A program made the translations under genes and the position numbers. From Oribacterium parvum ACB1 (GTDB lineage Bacteria; Bacillota; Clostridia; Lachnospirales; Lachnospiraceae): DNA of 64,000 nucleotides. The notes under the pieces were generated by a model. It worked only from the letters and a program-made list of their open reading frames with translations, was not told where the DNA came from and ran no database searches. Below, in pieces: positions 41,349-51,223 of this stretch (position 1 is the first letter of the stretch; the number at the start of each line of letters is the position of its first letter). The stretch is taken from NCBI RefSeq assembly GCF_000238055.2, contig NZ_KE148312.1:196001-260000 (forward strand). The letters run 5' to 3'.

Positions 41349-42080
41349 ATGGATGGAAAATCTCCTAAATATTATCAGCTGAAAAATATAATTCTTAGAA
41401 AAGTTCAGGAAGAAGAATATCCGGAAGGTTCCCTTATGGAAAGTGAAAGGGAATTGATGGACCAATATAAAATGAGTCGAATTACGGTTAGAAAGGCCAT
41501 TGAGGAATTGGTCAATGAAGGGTATTTGTATCGTATTCAAGGGAAAGGTACCTATGTAAAAGGCGATACAGAAAGCCATAATTTATTTAATTTTAGTAGC
41601 TGTACAGAAGATGTTAAAAGGATGGGGAGAAAACCTTCCAAAAGAACAATAGATTTTTCTTTACTTCCCTCCGATCCGAAGAATGCAAAAAATCTAAACA
41701 TTCCCACAGGGGAAAATATGTATAGCTTAGCTAGAGTTACTTACGCTGATGAGGAACCTTTAAACTATACAATTACGCATTTAGCGGAAAAAAATTTCCC
41801 CAAGCTTTTGCAATATGACTTCACGAAACAATCCCTTTATGATGTATTGAAAAAAGATTATGGAGTATCTATCTGCAAAGCCAAGAGAACTATTGAGGCA
41901 GTTCTTCCTACCGAAGAAGTTGCAAAATATCTGGAAATTGGGAATAACATGCCTGTCATTTTATTTCGTTGTACAACTTACGGCATACTTAACGGAAGAG
42001 AAAGTCCCATAGAGAATTTTAGATGCTACTATCGAACAGATCATTATAAGTTTTATATAGACCAAGTAAAAGGGTCTTAA
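41349..42080 (+). CDS. GntR-family regulator, HutC/UTRA type
   Basis: The 243-residue protein has an N-terminal winged helix (SERELMDQYKMSRITVRKAI, GKGTYV) and a UTRA ligand domain (YSLARVTYADEEPLNYTITH). HutC-type regulators respond to the substrate or first intermediate of the pathway they control. It is the first gene of the island, with an operator-like palindrome in front, so autoregulation is likely. It probably senses the imported nucleoside or its sugar phosphate. Confidence 0.9.
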   Translation: MDGKSPKYYQLKNIILRKVQEEEYPEGSLMESERELMDQYKMSRITVRKAIEELVNEGYLYRIQGKGTYVKGDTESHNLFNFSSCTEDVKRMGRKPSKRTIDFSLLPSDPKNAKNLNIPTGENMYSLARVTYADEEPLNYTITHLAEKNFPKLLQYDFTKQSLYDVLKKDYGVSICKAKRTIEAVLPTEEVAKYLEIGNNMPVILFRCTTYGILNGRESPIENFRCYYRTDHYKFYIDQVKGS

Positions 42081-42106
42081 ACATAACTATACAAAGGAGG
42101 CAAAAT

Positions 42107-43294
42107 ATGAAAAGAAACTCAATTGTTGCGTATGTTCTCTTGCTCTGCATGTTGATTCTTGCAGCGTGCGGGGGAAAGAAAGTGGAGGAAAGCGGAGAAG
42201 GAAAGGCTGCAAAGTCGGACGTGAAAATCGCCATCGTTTGCGATGCTTCAGGCCAAAATGATAACGGCTATAATCAGTCTGCTATTGAAGGGGCAAAAAA
42301 TTGCGCAGAAAAATACGGTGTTTCCTACAAGGTAGTGGAGCCCACTGAGAGTATAGGAAATACTTTAGGAACATTGGCAGAGGATGGATATAATTTGATT
42401 TTTTCTATGGCCTATGACTTTGATGCTTTGATTAAGGGAGAGGCAGGAGCTAAGCCAATAGCAGAACAGTATCCTGAAACTACTTTTGTTATTTTTAATG
42501 CAACACCAAATTTAAATGATAAAGGTGAGGCAATTCATAAGAATGTAATTTCAATACTATACAACGTGAATGAATCTTCATATCTTGCTGGAGCTCTATC
42601 TGTTTTGGTTAATGAGAATGCGGATGTACTTTTAGGAAGTAATTACAATTTTAATTCATTGGATAAGGGAAGAGCACTGGGCTTTATTGGTGCAACAGAC
42701 TCAGATGGAATCACTGTATTTAGTGTAGGGTTTATCGAGGGAGCTCAAAAAATTGCCGGAGATTTGGGCGTTAAATATGATTTCCTTTCTAAGTATGATG
42801 CGGGATTTGCGGATACTGCCGGAGGAAGTGCAGTGGCAGGAACATTTTATGCTAATAATGCAAACATTGTTTATACTGTTGCCGGTGCAGTAGGGGATGG
42901 TGTTGCTTCAAAGGCGAAAGAAGAAAAGAAATTAATGATTCATGTGGATGCCAATAAAGATGCACAACAGCCGGGTTATATTCTTACATCAGTCATTAAG
43001 AATACAAAAGTAGTAGTGGAAACGATTACGGATGCAATTGAGAATGGGAAGCTGCAAGATATGGATCTGATTCAGGTTTATGATTTAAAGAGTGGAGCAA
43101 CTTCTATTACTGACCTTGCAACTTTTGAGAGTGCTATAGAAAAAACCGATGAGGCTCAAAAGAAATGGACTGAGATTAAGGACAGCTTAAAGGATTTACA
43201 AAGTCAGATTGAAAGCGGAAAAATTGTGGTTACTAATAAGCAAAATGGAGATGCTTTTGATGAAAGTAGCTGTCCGAACATTAACTTCAAGTAG
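42107..43294 (+). CDS. BMP-family nucleoside-binding lipoprotein
   Basis: The 395-residue product has a lipoprotein signal (LLLCMLILAACGG, lipidated C21) and a BMP (PnrA/Med) domain with IAIVCDASGQNDNGYNQSAIEGA and LGFIGATDSDGITVFSVGFIEGA. BMP proteins bind purine or pyrimidine nucleosides outside the membrane for an ABC importer. It is followed by the matching ATPase and two permeases. AAAGGAGG precedes the ATG. Confidence 0.93.
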   Translation: MKRNSIVAYVLLLCMLILAACGGKKVEESGEGKAAKSDVKIAIVCDASGQNDNGYNQSAIEGAKNCAEKYGVSYKVVEPTESIGNTLGTLAEDGYNLIFSMAYDFDALIKGEAGAKPIAEQYPETTFVIFNATPNLNDKGEAIHKNVISILYNVNESSYLAGALSVLVNENADVLLGSNYNFNSLDKGRALGFIGATDSDGITVFSVGFIEGAQKIAGDLGVKYDFLSKYDAGFADTAGGSAVAGTFYANNANIVYTVAGAVGDGVASKAKEEKKLMIHVDANKDAQQPGYILTSVIKNTKVVVETITDAIENGKLQDMDLIQVYDLKSGATSITDLATFESAIEKTDEAQKKWTEIKDSLKDLQSQIESGKIVVTNKQNGDAFDESSCPNINFK

Positions 43295-43343
43295 GACTTT
43301 TAAAGGGTGCAAAATTGAGTTTTAAAGGATGAAGGACTGAAAT

Positions 43344-44882
43344 ATGAGTGAGAATTGTTCTTTGAAAGCCATAGAAACCATTGGCTTAACGAAAAGATTT
43401 GGAGATTTTGTAGCTAATGACCACATTGATTTATCTGTTTGTAAGCAAGAGATTAAGTGTATTGTGGGAGAAAATGGCGCAGGCAAATCTACTCTTATGA
43501 ATATGCTATACGGCCTTTTAGAGCCTACAGAAGGCAGAATAGTTATTAATGGAGAGGATGTAAAGCTCAAAAGCCCTTCAGATGCAATTCGCCATGGTAT
43601 CGGAATGATACATCAGCATTTCAAGCTTGTGCCTAGCTTAACGGTGTATGAAAACATTTTGCTAGGCACAGAAATAAAAAAAGGTATTTTGGTAGACAGG
43701 AAGAAAGAGGCTCAGATAGTTCAGGACTTGATAGAACAGTATAATTTCACACTGGATCCTCATAGTAGGGTAAGAGATATTTCTCTAGGAGAGAGACAGA
43801 GAGTAGAAATCTTAAAAATGCTCTATCGAGATGTGGACACTTTGATACTGGATGAGCCAACTGCGGTGCTTACCCCCCAGGAAGTAGATGATTTAATTTT
43901 ACAATTAAAAAACTTAAGAGATCAAGGGAAAACAATTATTGTCATTACTCATAAGTTACGGGAAGTAATGGCATTGTCGGACAGTGTTACTGTGATTAAG
44001 CAGGGGAAGGTAATTGGACACCGTCTCACGAAGGATACTTGTGAAGAAGAATTGGCACAAATGATGGTTGGTAGAGAAGTTTCCTTAGAGAGAAAAGAGA
44101 ATCGAAAGGCTTTTTCAGAATCCACTCCAATTTATGAAGTGTCGGAGCTCTCCACGAAGGATACTTTCGGAAGAGATTGCATAAAACATATTTCCTTTCA
44201 AGTAAGAAAAGGACAAATTCTCGGAATTGCCGGAGTAGAAGGTAATGGACAATCTGAACTGGTAAAAGTTTTAACGGGTATGATGGAGTCAACATCCGGA
44301 CGGATTAGCTTTATGGGACAAGACATTACCGGATTTTGGCCAAAAGAATTGCGTAAATTGGGAGTGGGCATTATTCCTGAAGATAGATATGCCCAGGGAT
44401 TATCATCTGAGCTTAGCATAGCGGATAATTGCATTGCGGGCTATCATGATGATGCAGCTTTATCACAATTTGGTGTATTCAAAGAAAAAGAAATTCTGTC
44501 CAGGAGAGATAAGATTCTTCAAGAGTATGATGTCCGTGTGGGAGACAAAAATGGAAATATAAGCTCTTTATCCGGTGGAAATGCACAAAAAATAATTGTA
44601 GGAAGAGAGCTAAGTCACAATCCTAAATTGCTTATTGCATGTCAACCAACTAGAGGAGTAGACATTGGTTCTATTGAATTTATTCATAATACAATTTTTC
44701 GTTTTCGAGACGAGGGTAATGCAGTGCTGTTAATCTCCAGCGAACTTTCTGAAATTATGAGTCTTTCCGACCAGGTTGTTATAATGCACAAGGGAATGAT
44801 AACGGGAAACATAGATCCTAATTCAGTGGATATGATGAGAATAGGTCTACTTATGGCAGGGATAAGAGAGGAGGGAGCGTAA
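43344..44882 (+). CDS. Nucleoside ABC importer, double ATPase (NupO/YufO type)
   Basis: The 512-residue chain has two ATPase domains. The first has Walker A GENGAGKST, signature SLGERQRVE and Walker B LILDEPTAVLTPQE. The second has the degenerate Walker A GVEGNGQSE with signature LSGGNAQK and LIACQPTRGVD, as in sugar and nucleoside importers of this class. It energises uptake of the ligand of the BMP lipoprotein. Confidence 0.92.
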   Translation: MSENCSLKAIETIGLTKRFGDFVANDHIDLSVCKQEIKCIVGENGAGKSTLMNMLYGLLEPTEGRIVINGEDVKLKSPSDAIRHGIGMIHQHFKLVPSLTVYENILLGTEIKKGILVDRKKEAQIVQDLIEQYNFTLDPHSRVRDISLGERQRVEILKMLYRDVDTLILDEPTAVLTPQEVDDLILQLKNLRDQGKTIIVITHKLREVMALSDSVTVIKQGKVIGHRLTKDTCEEELAQMMVGREVSLERKENRKAFSESTPIYEVSELSTKDTFGRDCIKHISFQVRKGQILGIAGVEGNGQSELVKVLTGMMESTSGRISFMGQDITGFWPKELRKLGVGIIPEDRYAQGLSSELSIADNCIAGYHDDAALSQFGVFKEKEILSRRDKILQEYDVRVGDKNGNISSLSGGNAQKIIVGRELSHNPKLLIACQPTRGVDIGSIEFIHNTIFRFRDEGNAVLLISSELSEIMSLSDQVVIMHKGMITGNIDPNSVDMMRIGLLMAGIREEGA

Positions 44883-44883
44883 T

Positions 44884-45978
44884 ATGGATAGAAATTTTTT
44901 TAAGAAAAGTCTATCAGATATTTTAAATGCGGTTTTGCCGGTTATATTCGCCTTCCTTCTGGGAGGAGTGGTTATTCTCCTGATACATGAAAATCCCTTA
45001 GAGGTTTATAAAATTCTTTTGTTAAAATCTTTTTTTACACCTGTTGGTTTGCAGAATACCTTACACTATGCAGGCCCGATGATTCTAACAGGGTTAGCGA
45101 TTGCAGTTTGCTTTAAGGCCAATCTATATAATATGGGAGTTGAAGGTTCATTGATTATTGGTGCCTTTGCTAGTGGGATTGTAGGGGCAAACCTTCCTAT
45201 TGGATCAGGTTTTCTTTTAAAAAGCGTATGCATTCTTGTGGGCGTTGCATTTGCCGTTCTTTATTCGATGAGTATTGCGTATTTAAAAATTCGTTTTAGA
45301 GCTGATGAGATGGTAGTTTCCATGATGCTCAATTATGCCCTTGCAAAGGCTATAGAATATTTGGCTACCAATGTATTTCGTGATACCGGAAATGGCTATG
45401 TATGTACACCGGTAATTCAAGACCAAGCGATGTATACTCGAATCTTTGGAAGATCCCGATTAACGGCATTTATATTTATTATATTGTTGGTACTTTTAGT
45501 GCTATGGATTGTAATGAAAAAATCAAAGCTTGGATATGAAATTAAAGCAATGGGAAAGAGTTTTGAGTTTGCTGAAGCAATGGGGATGAGAGTTGGTAGA
45601 AAGATTTGTATTCTATTCATTCTTTCGGGGGCTTTGGCCGGACTTGCAGGAGCAGGCTGGATGATGGAGGATCAATATAGATATACCTTGGACTTTTCCG
45701 GTAGCCCCGGTCTGGGTTGGGATGGTATGTTAATAGCCCTTATGGGCGGACATGATCCGCTTGGAATTGGTATTGCTGCCATATTTTATGCCGGTTTAAA
45801 AATTGGTGCGGATAATATCAACATGTATTCTTCCGTTCCCAAGGAGATTGTTTCTTTGATGCAGGGAATGATTGTTTTGTTTCTCAGCGTGAAGTTTATA
45901 TGTGAAAAGAAACAATCCTTTCAGTTATGGAACAGGCTATTTAAGAAAAAGGCGGGACTTGAACTATGCAAATCTTAG
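44884..45978 (+). CDS. Nucleoside ABC importer permease 1 (NupP/YufP type)
   Basis: The 364-residue membrane protein has about ten hydrophobic segments and family motifs RFRADEMVVSMMLNYA and GLGWDGMLIALMGGHDPLG. It starts 1 base after the ATPase stop and overlaps the second permease by 13 bases. It pairs with that permease to form the nucleoside channel. Confidence 0.9.
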   Translation: MDRNFFKKSLSDILNAVLPVIFAFLLGGVVILLIHENPLEVYKILLLKSFFTPVGLQNTLHYAGPMILTGLAIAVCFKANLYNMGVEGSLIIGAFASGIVGANLPIGSGFLLKSVCILVGVAFAVLYSMSIAYLKIRFRADEMVVSMMLNYALAKAIEYLATNVFRDTGNGYVCTPVIQDQAMYTRIFGRSRLTAFIFIILLVLLVLWIVMKKSKLGYEIKAMGKSFEFAEAMGMRVGRKICILFILSGALAGLAGAGWMMEDQYRYTLDFSGSPGLGWDGMLIALMGGHDPLGIGIAAIFYAGLKIGADNINMYSSVPKEIVSLMQGMIVLFLSVKFICEKKQSFQLWNRLFKKKAGLELCKS

Positions 45979-46868
45979 AGAACATATTGTATGACTGCAT
46001 TTATCATAGTACTCCTATAATCTTTTGTGTACTTGGAGGGATATTCGCTTATAAAGCCAATGTTTTAAATATCTCTTTAGAGGGAATGATGCTGAATGGA
46101 GCTTTAGTATCAGTAATAAGCTTCTTTCTAACAGGCAACTTAATACTTACAGTAATATTTACTTTATTTTCTACCTTACTTTATAGCCTTGTTTTTTCTT
46201 TCTTCTCAGTGACTATGAAAGGAAATGTGATTATAGTGGGGCTCGCTCTAAACATGATCTCTATTGCAGTTGCAGGTTTTGTGTTGGTGATGTTTAACTC
46301 TCCTAATATTATATTGCCTGATTTTAACCTTAATTCTTTAAAGATTTCTATTCCGATTATAAGAAGTATTCCTCTTATCCGGGTTATTAGCGGGCATCCA
46401 ATTCTAACCTATTGTGCATTTATTTTGATTTTTCTTATCCATATTCTCATGTTTCACACACGATTTGGTATTTATGTTCGTGTGGTAGGAGAAAATGAAG
46501 AGGCTGTAAAGGCGATAGGAATTCAAGGTGATTGGTATAAATATATGGCAATTCTGCTGGGATCAATAGGATGTGCCTTAGGAGGTATGAATCTTGCTTA
46601 TGAGCGTTTAGGGCTATTCACGAAGGATATGGTAGCAGGAAGAGGATTTATTGCTATTGCAGCAATTTATTGTGGCAAAGGTCAACCAATTCAATCCGCT
46701 TTTTATGCTGTTTTGTTTGGACTCGCAAGATCCTTAGCAGTGAATTTGAGTGTTTATTCAGGAAATATAGCTGGACTTTTTGACTGTATTCCTTATTTGG
46801 TAATGATTTTGGTTCTGTCTTTTGCATCAAGTTTAAAACAGCATAAAACGAAGCTACGAGGCTTTTAA
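45966..46868 (+). CDS. Nucleoside ABC importer permease 2 (NupQ/YufQ type)
   Basis: The 300-residue membrane protein has about nine hydrophobic segments and motifs GGIFAYKANVLNISLEGMML and GRGFIAIAAIYCGKGQP. It overlaps the first permease. After it comes an 81-base gap without a terminator, then the catabolic genes. Confidence 0.9.
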   Translation: MQILENILYDCIYHSTPIIFCVLGGIFAYKANVLNISLEGMMLNGALVSVISFFLTGNLILTVIFTLFSTLLYSLVFSFFSVTMKGNVIIVGLALNMISIAVAGFVLVMFNSPNIILPDFNLNSLKISIPIIRSIPLIRVISGHPILTYCAFILIFLIHILMFHTRFGIYVRVVGENEEAVKAIGIQGDWYKYMAILLGSIGCALGGMNLAYERLGLFTKDMVAGRGFIAIAAIYCGKGQPIQSAFYAVLFGLARSLAVNLSVYSGNIAGLFDCIPYLVMILVLSFASSLKQHKTKLRGF

Positions 46869-46949
46869 TGAAGTATATGAGCATATGGAGATAGTAATTT
46901 AAGATGTTTCCTGCCCATATTTACACTATTTGAAAAGGAGAAGCCCTAA

Positions 46950-47519
46950 ATGAACACTACAGCTTTATTAATTGTGGATATGTTAAGGGATTTTACGGAT
47001 CCTAAAGGATCAGTTTTTTATCCGGAAAATAGAAATATTTTACCCAAAATATGCAAAGTTTTAGAACAATGCAGAGAAAAGGGATATCTTATCATTTTTT
47101 TACAACACTGGAATCGAAAAGACAAAATAGACCTAAGGATTGCCGGTATGCGAAAAAACTGTATTGAAGGAAGCTTTGGGATAGAAATAGATCCAATGTT
47201 ACAAATAGATGAGAAGAAGGACTATGTCATTCGGAAGCGAAGGTATAGTGGCTTTTTTGCCACGGACCTTGATTTGGTACTGAGGCAAAATCGCATCGAA
47301 AATCTTCTTATTGTGGGAACTAAAACGAACTGTTGCATACGTGCCACAGTGACGGATGCATTTTATCTGGATTATAACCCCATAGTGTTCTCTGACTGTG
47401 TGGCGACAAATGATGAAACAGTGAATAAAGTTAACCTGCAGGATATAAAAAAATATTTTGGTCAAGTTATGGAGAGTGATGAATGGTTCCGATTGGAGGA
47501 GGAAAAAGCTAATGGATAA
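46950..47519 (+). CDS. Isochorismatase/nicotinamidase-like cysteine hydrolase
   Basis: The 189-residue protein shows the family catalytic triad: D10 (LLIVDMLRDF), K96 (YVIRKRRYSGFF) and C129 (GTKTNCCIRATV). These enzymes hydrolyse amides or carbamoyl groups (nicotinamide, N-carbamoyl compounds, pyrimidine ring-opening products). In this operon it could act on the freed base or its degradation product. AAAAGGAG precedes the ATG; its stop overlaps the kinase start by 8 bases. Confidence 0.85.
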   Translation: MNTTALLIVDMLRDFTDPKGSVFYPENRNILPKICKVLEQCREKGYLIIFLQHWNRKDKIDLRIAGMRKNCIEGSFGIEIDPMLQIDEKKDYVIRKRRYSGFFATDLDLVLRQNRIENLLIVGTKTNCCIRATVTDAFYLDYNPIVFSDCVATNDETVNKVNLQDIKKYFGQVMESDEWFRLEEEKANG

Positions 47520-48456
47520 GCAATATGATCTAATTACAAGTGGCTATGTCAGTATGGATCATTTGATTCAGGTTTCCTCACCTATTTCTATTGGATATAC
47601 ATCATTGATTGAGAATCAGGATAATACCAAAATTTATTATGGAGGGTGTGGTCTCAATATTGCTGTTGCAGTAAATCAATTGGGATTTAAAGCGCTCCCT
47701 GTCTTGAGAGTGGGGGGAGATTGGATAGATAATGGATTTAAGTCTTTTCTGGAAAGTAGAGGTGTGCCATTGGAGGGCATTCAGGTGCTTGAGCAGGAAT
47801 CTACTTCTACTTCTTATCTAATTCAAGATTCTAAGCAACAACATATCACTTTATACTATCCTGGAGCTATGGATAAAAAGTATGCAATTCCGTTAGAGGA
47901 TTCTCTTTTTCAAAATTCAAGGACTGCTGTAATGACTGTGGCCAGTAAAAAGGATAATCAGTATTTTCTGGAGCAGTGCAAAAAATATAATTTACCAATT
48001 GTTTTTGGTATGAAAGATGATTTTGATGCTTTCCCGGTGGATTTTTTAAAAGAGATTCTTTGTGAAAGCCAAATTATTTTTTTGAATGAGCAGGAAAAGG
48101 AAATCATTGAGAAGTTTTTTGGATGTAGCTCTTTAGAGAAGCTTTTTAATATTGGAAAGGTAAAGATTATCATCGTGACACTGGGTGAAAAAGGTAGTGT
48201 TTGCTATGAAAAAACAGAAAATGGAATTCAAAAGTACCATGTTGGAGTTGGAAAAATAGATCGTTTTGTGGATGCTACCGGTGCCGGAGATGCTTATATG
48301 GCAGGATTTTTGTATGGCTATTTAAAAACCTATTCTACGGAGAATTGCTTGAAACTGGGAACAGCATTATCTTCTTTTGTGATTCAAGAGAAGGGATGCT
48401 GTATGAAGATTCCCAGTAGTCAAGAATTGGAAAAAAAGGGGAGGAAAATCCAATGA
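47512..48456 (+). CDS. PfkB-family (ribokinase-like) carbohydrate/nucleoside kinase
   Basis: The 314-residue kinase has the N-terminal region KIYYGGCGLNIAVAVNQLG (the substrate-binding GG motif) and the C-terminal signature DATGAGDAYMAGFLYG with catalytic aspartate. ATG 47512 is chosen since GGAGG lies 9 bases before it. It could phosphorylate the nucleoside, ribose or a sugar-1-phosphate. It is coupled to the phosphorylase gene by a 4-base overlap. Confidence 0.88.
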   Translation: MDKQYDLITSGYVSMDHLIQVSSPISIGYTSLIENQDNTKIYYGGCGLNIAVAVNQLGFKALPVLRVGGDWIDNGFKSFLESRGVPLEGIQVLEQESTSTSYLIQDSKQQHITLYYPGAMDKKYAIPLEDSLFQNSRTAVMTVASKKDNQYFLEQCKKYNLPIVFGMKDDFDAFPVDFLKEILCESQIIFLNEQEKEIIEKFFGCSSLEKLFNIGKVKIIIVTLGEKGSVCYEKTENGIQKYHVGVGKIDRFVDATGAGDAYMAGFLYGYLKTYSTENCLKLGTALSSFVIQEKGCCMKIPSSQELEKKGRKIQ

Positions 48457-49220
48457 AAACTTTGTATATGGGGGTAGAAAAAGGGAGTGTAGCACCATAT
48501 GTGCTGTTTTCCGGAGACCCTTTTAGAGTAGAAAGAATAAAAGAATATTTGGATAATCCGGTATCTTTAGGTTTTCGAAGAGAGTTTAACAGTTATACCG
48601 GAACTTATAAAGGCGTACCTATCACTGTTAGTTCTACCGGAATGGGAGCCCCAACAGCGGCCATTGCAATGGAAGAAATGTATGAAGCAGGGATGAAGGT
48701 TGCAGTCCGAATGGGAACGGTAATGGCTTTGCGAGATGAACTTCTGGGAAAATTCTTAATCCCTATTGGAGCTATTCGAAGAGAGAAAACCAGTGAGACC
48801 TATGTTGAGCAGGGGTATCCGGCTGTTCCTGATTTTTCTTTGGTTGAAATCTATAATGAAACAGTTAAGGATTTTGGTAGTGAGTACCAAAATGGGATTA
48901 CTTGTACAATGGATGGATTTTATAGTCAAATGCATGATTCTGGATTTTCCAGAGAATTTGGAAGAGATTTGTCGCCAATTTTTGATGAATTAAAGAGAAT
49001 AAAGGTGTCAGGAATTGATATGGAGTCGTCCTGTCTTCTAACACTTGGCCAGCTCATGGGAGTCAAAACTTGCATTCTTACTATGACGACAGTTTTGGAA
49101 AATCTAAAAAAAGTACTTTTGGGAGAAGAGAGAGAAAAGGCAGAAGATTTACTTTGCAAGGTTGCGCTGGAAGGTATTTATCGCTATCAGAGGAAGGAAG
49201 ACAATAATCATGGAATTTAG
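48453..49220 (+). CDS. Nucleoside phosphorylase (uridine phosphorylase/PNP family)
   Basis: The 255-residue protein has the phosphate-binding VLFSGDPFRVERI, REFNSYTGTYKGVPI, SSTGMGAPTAAIAMEEM and the ribose-binding GIDMESSC of the Udp/DeoD family. The usual R-x-GT-x-G-A-L segment reads RMGTVMAL, so the base pocket may differ from standard Udp. It splits nucleoside plus phosphate into base and (deoxy)ribose-1-phosphate. It overlaps the BtpA gene by 11 bases. Confidence 0.88.
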   Translation: MKTLYMGVEKGSVAPYVLFSGDPFRVERIKEYLDNPVSLGFRREFNSYTGTYKGVPITVSSTGMGAPTAAIAMEEMYEAGMKVAVRMGTVMALRDELLGKFLIPIGAIRREKTSETYVEQGYPAVPDFSLVEIYNETVKDFGSEYQNGITCTMDGFYSQMHDSGFSREFGRDLSPIFDELKRIKVSGIDMESSCLLTLGQLMGVKTCILTMTTVLENLKKVLLGEEREKAEDLLCKVALEGIYRYQRKEDNNHGI

Positions 49221-50001
49221 AAAATTGAATCTGACCAGAGGATCAAAAACTGTAATTGGAATGGTGCATTGTCTTCCACTACCCGGAACAGTAGGATTTT
49301 CGGGGGATTTTGAAAAGATTGTTCATCAGGCAGTTATGGATGCTGAAACTTTGGAAAAAGCAGGGGTAGATGCAGTTATAGTGGAGAATATGGGTGATGT
49401 TCCATTTTCTGCTCTTTTGGAGAAACCACAGCTTGCTGCGTTGGCGGTGGTGGCGAGAGAGGTGTCGCAAAGAATTCATATTCCGCTGGGAATAGATGCG
49501 GCATTTAATGACTGCGAAGCATCGCTTTCTATTGCTTCCTTGGTAGGGTCCAGCTTTATTCGTGTACCGGTGTTTGTAGACACAGTTTTATTTTCAGATG
49601 GTATCATTTACCCTTGTGCCAGAAAATGTTTGCAGTATAGAAAGCAGATGGGGCTGGAAAGTGTTCAGATACTTGCGGATATTCAAGTGAAACATGCTCA
49701 CATGTTAAATTCTTCAGTGAGCATGATTGATAGTGCCAGAGATGCCGTTGGAAATGGTGCAGATGCTGTTATTATTACGGGAGCAATCATTGGAGATGCG
49801 GCACCGATTGAAAGCTTACGTAAAATCAAAGAAATTGTACCGGTTCCGGTTTTGGCCGGTAGCGGGGTGAAAAAAGAAAACATTAGAGAGCAATTAGAAA
49901 TAGCTGACGGATGTATTGTGGGTTCCGGCTTAAAAGAAGGAGGACTAATTTCGAATCCGGTAAGTTATGCATTGACACATGATTTAGTATTAGCGAAATA
50001 A
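49210..50001 (+). CDS. BtpA-family TIM-barrel protein
   Basis: The 263-residue product matches BtpA/SgcQ: VIGMVHCLPLPGTVGFSG at the start, AGVDAVIVENMGDVPF, IPLGIDAAFNDCEASLSIA, and the phosphate-binding end PVLAGSGVKKENIRE. The family was named for a photosystem I biogenesis factor, but most members sit in sugar or nucleoside catabolic operons without a proven reaction. ATG 49210 is set by AGGAAGGA upstream. Here it is likely an enzyme acting on a phosphorylated sugar or base intermediate. Confidence 0.88.
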   Translation: MEFRKLNLTRGSKTVIGMVHCLPLPGTVGFSGDFEKIVHQAVMDAETLEKAGVDAVIVENMGDVPFSALLEKPQLAALAVVAREVSQRIHIPLGIDAAFNDCEASLSIASLVGSSFIRVPVFVDTVLFSDGIIYPCARKCLQYRKQMGLESVQILADIQVKHAHMLNSSVSMIDSARDAVGNGADAVIITGAIIGDAAPIESLRKIKEIVPVPVLAGSGVKKENIREQLEIADGCIVGSGLKEGGLISNPVSYALTHDLVLAK

Positions 50002-50074
50002 GTCCAAACTTTGTATTTAAAAAATTTTTAGAAGAAAGAAAATATGATTTAGAAGGTATATAGGGAGAAATATT

Positions 50075-51223
50075 ATGATGCGACCAATGAAACTGGCAGG
50101 ATCTGAGCTCCTCTTTGGAGCAGGGTGCTTAGAACATATGAAAAGCTTCAAATATAAGAAAGTAAGTATTGTAATTGGAGGGAATAGTATAATCAAAAAT
50201 GGCGGTCTTGGGAAAGTAGAGAATTATTTGAAGGAGAGCGGAGCTAAAATTCAAATTATCTCCGGAGTAGAACCGGATCCAAGTTTTCGAACAGTAATCG
50301 CAGGTGCAGAAAAAATGAAGGAGTTTCAACCTGATTTAATTGTGGCATTGGGCGGTGGATCTGTTATGGATGCTGCAAAAGGAATGTGGATTTATTATGA
50401 AAATCCGGATTTAAAAGAACTTTCGGATATTTGTCCGCCTAATACGTTTCCGAAACTGCGCAAAAAAGCCGTTCTTTGCTGTATTCCTACCACCAGCGGA
50501 ACGGCAAGTGAAGTATCGCGCTCCATTGTAATTAGTGATGACAGTGGAATGAAACACGGTATTGGAAATATGGAGATGATGCCGGATATTGCCATTTGTG
50601 ACCCAGAGTTAACCTTATCCATGCCGGCCCATATTACAGCAGAAACCGGGATGGATGCATTAACCCATGCATTAGAGGCGATGGTTTCCAAGAGAGCGAA
50701 CTATCTTAGTGATATACTGGCAAGAGCTTCTGCTAAGGATATTATTCAAAATATTGGGATAGTATATCAGCAAGGAGGAAATATAGAAGCAAGAGAAAAA
50801 ATGCTGAATGCATCTATGGTGGCAGGACTTGCATTTACGAATGTATCCTTAGGAATTGTTCATTCAATGGCACATACGCTGGGAGGACACTTTCACTTAG
50901 CACATGGACTTTTAGATGCAATTATTTTGCCCTATATTGTGAAATATAATATGCAGGATGAGGAAGCAAAGTCCAGGTACAAATCTTTTTCGGAAGAGCT
51001 GGGAAGCGACTCATTAGTTGAAGTCATTCGAAATAAGAATAGAGAGTTAAAGATTGCCGGATCTCTAAAGGAGCTAATTCCGGATGCGACAGAATACGAA
51101 AAACAATTGGAAAAAATGACGGAGGAAGCTCTTTTGGATGGCTGTACTAAAACGAATCCTATTATTCCCAACCGGGAAGAGATGAAAGAGTTATTTAGAA
51201 AGGTTTATAAGGGGGATTTATAA
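50075..51223 (+). CDS. Iron-containing (group III) alcohol dehydrogenase
   Basis: The 382-residue protein has NAD-binding GGGSVMDAAK, the TTSGTASEVSR loop and the metal-ligand region GIVHSMAHTLGGHFHLAHG with histidines at spacing 4 and 14. It oxidises or reduces an alcohol/aldehyde pair. In this operon the substrate may be an aldehyde released by one of the two TIM-barrel enzymes. It ends 1 base into the start of the TrpA-like gene. Confidence 0.9.
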   Translation: MMRPMKLAGSELLFGAGCLEHMKSFKYKKVSIVIGGNSIIKNGGLGKVENYLKESGAKIQIISGVEPDPSFRTVIAGAEKMKEFQPDLIVALGGGSVMDAAKGMWIYYENPDLKELSDICPPNTFPKLRKKAVLCCIPTTSGTASEVSRSIVISDDSGMKHGIGNMEMMPDIAICDPELTLSMPAHITAETGMDALTHALEAMVSKRANYLSDILARASAKDIIQNIGIVYQQGGNIEAREKMLNASMVAGLAFTNVSLGIVHSMAHTLGGHFHLAHGLLDAIILPYIVKYNMQDEEAKSRYKSFSEELGSDSLVEVIRNKNRELKIAGSLKELIPDATEYEKQLEKMTEEALLDGCTKTNPIIPNREEMKELFRKVYKGDL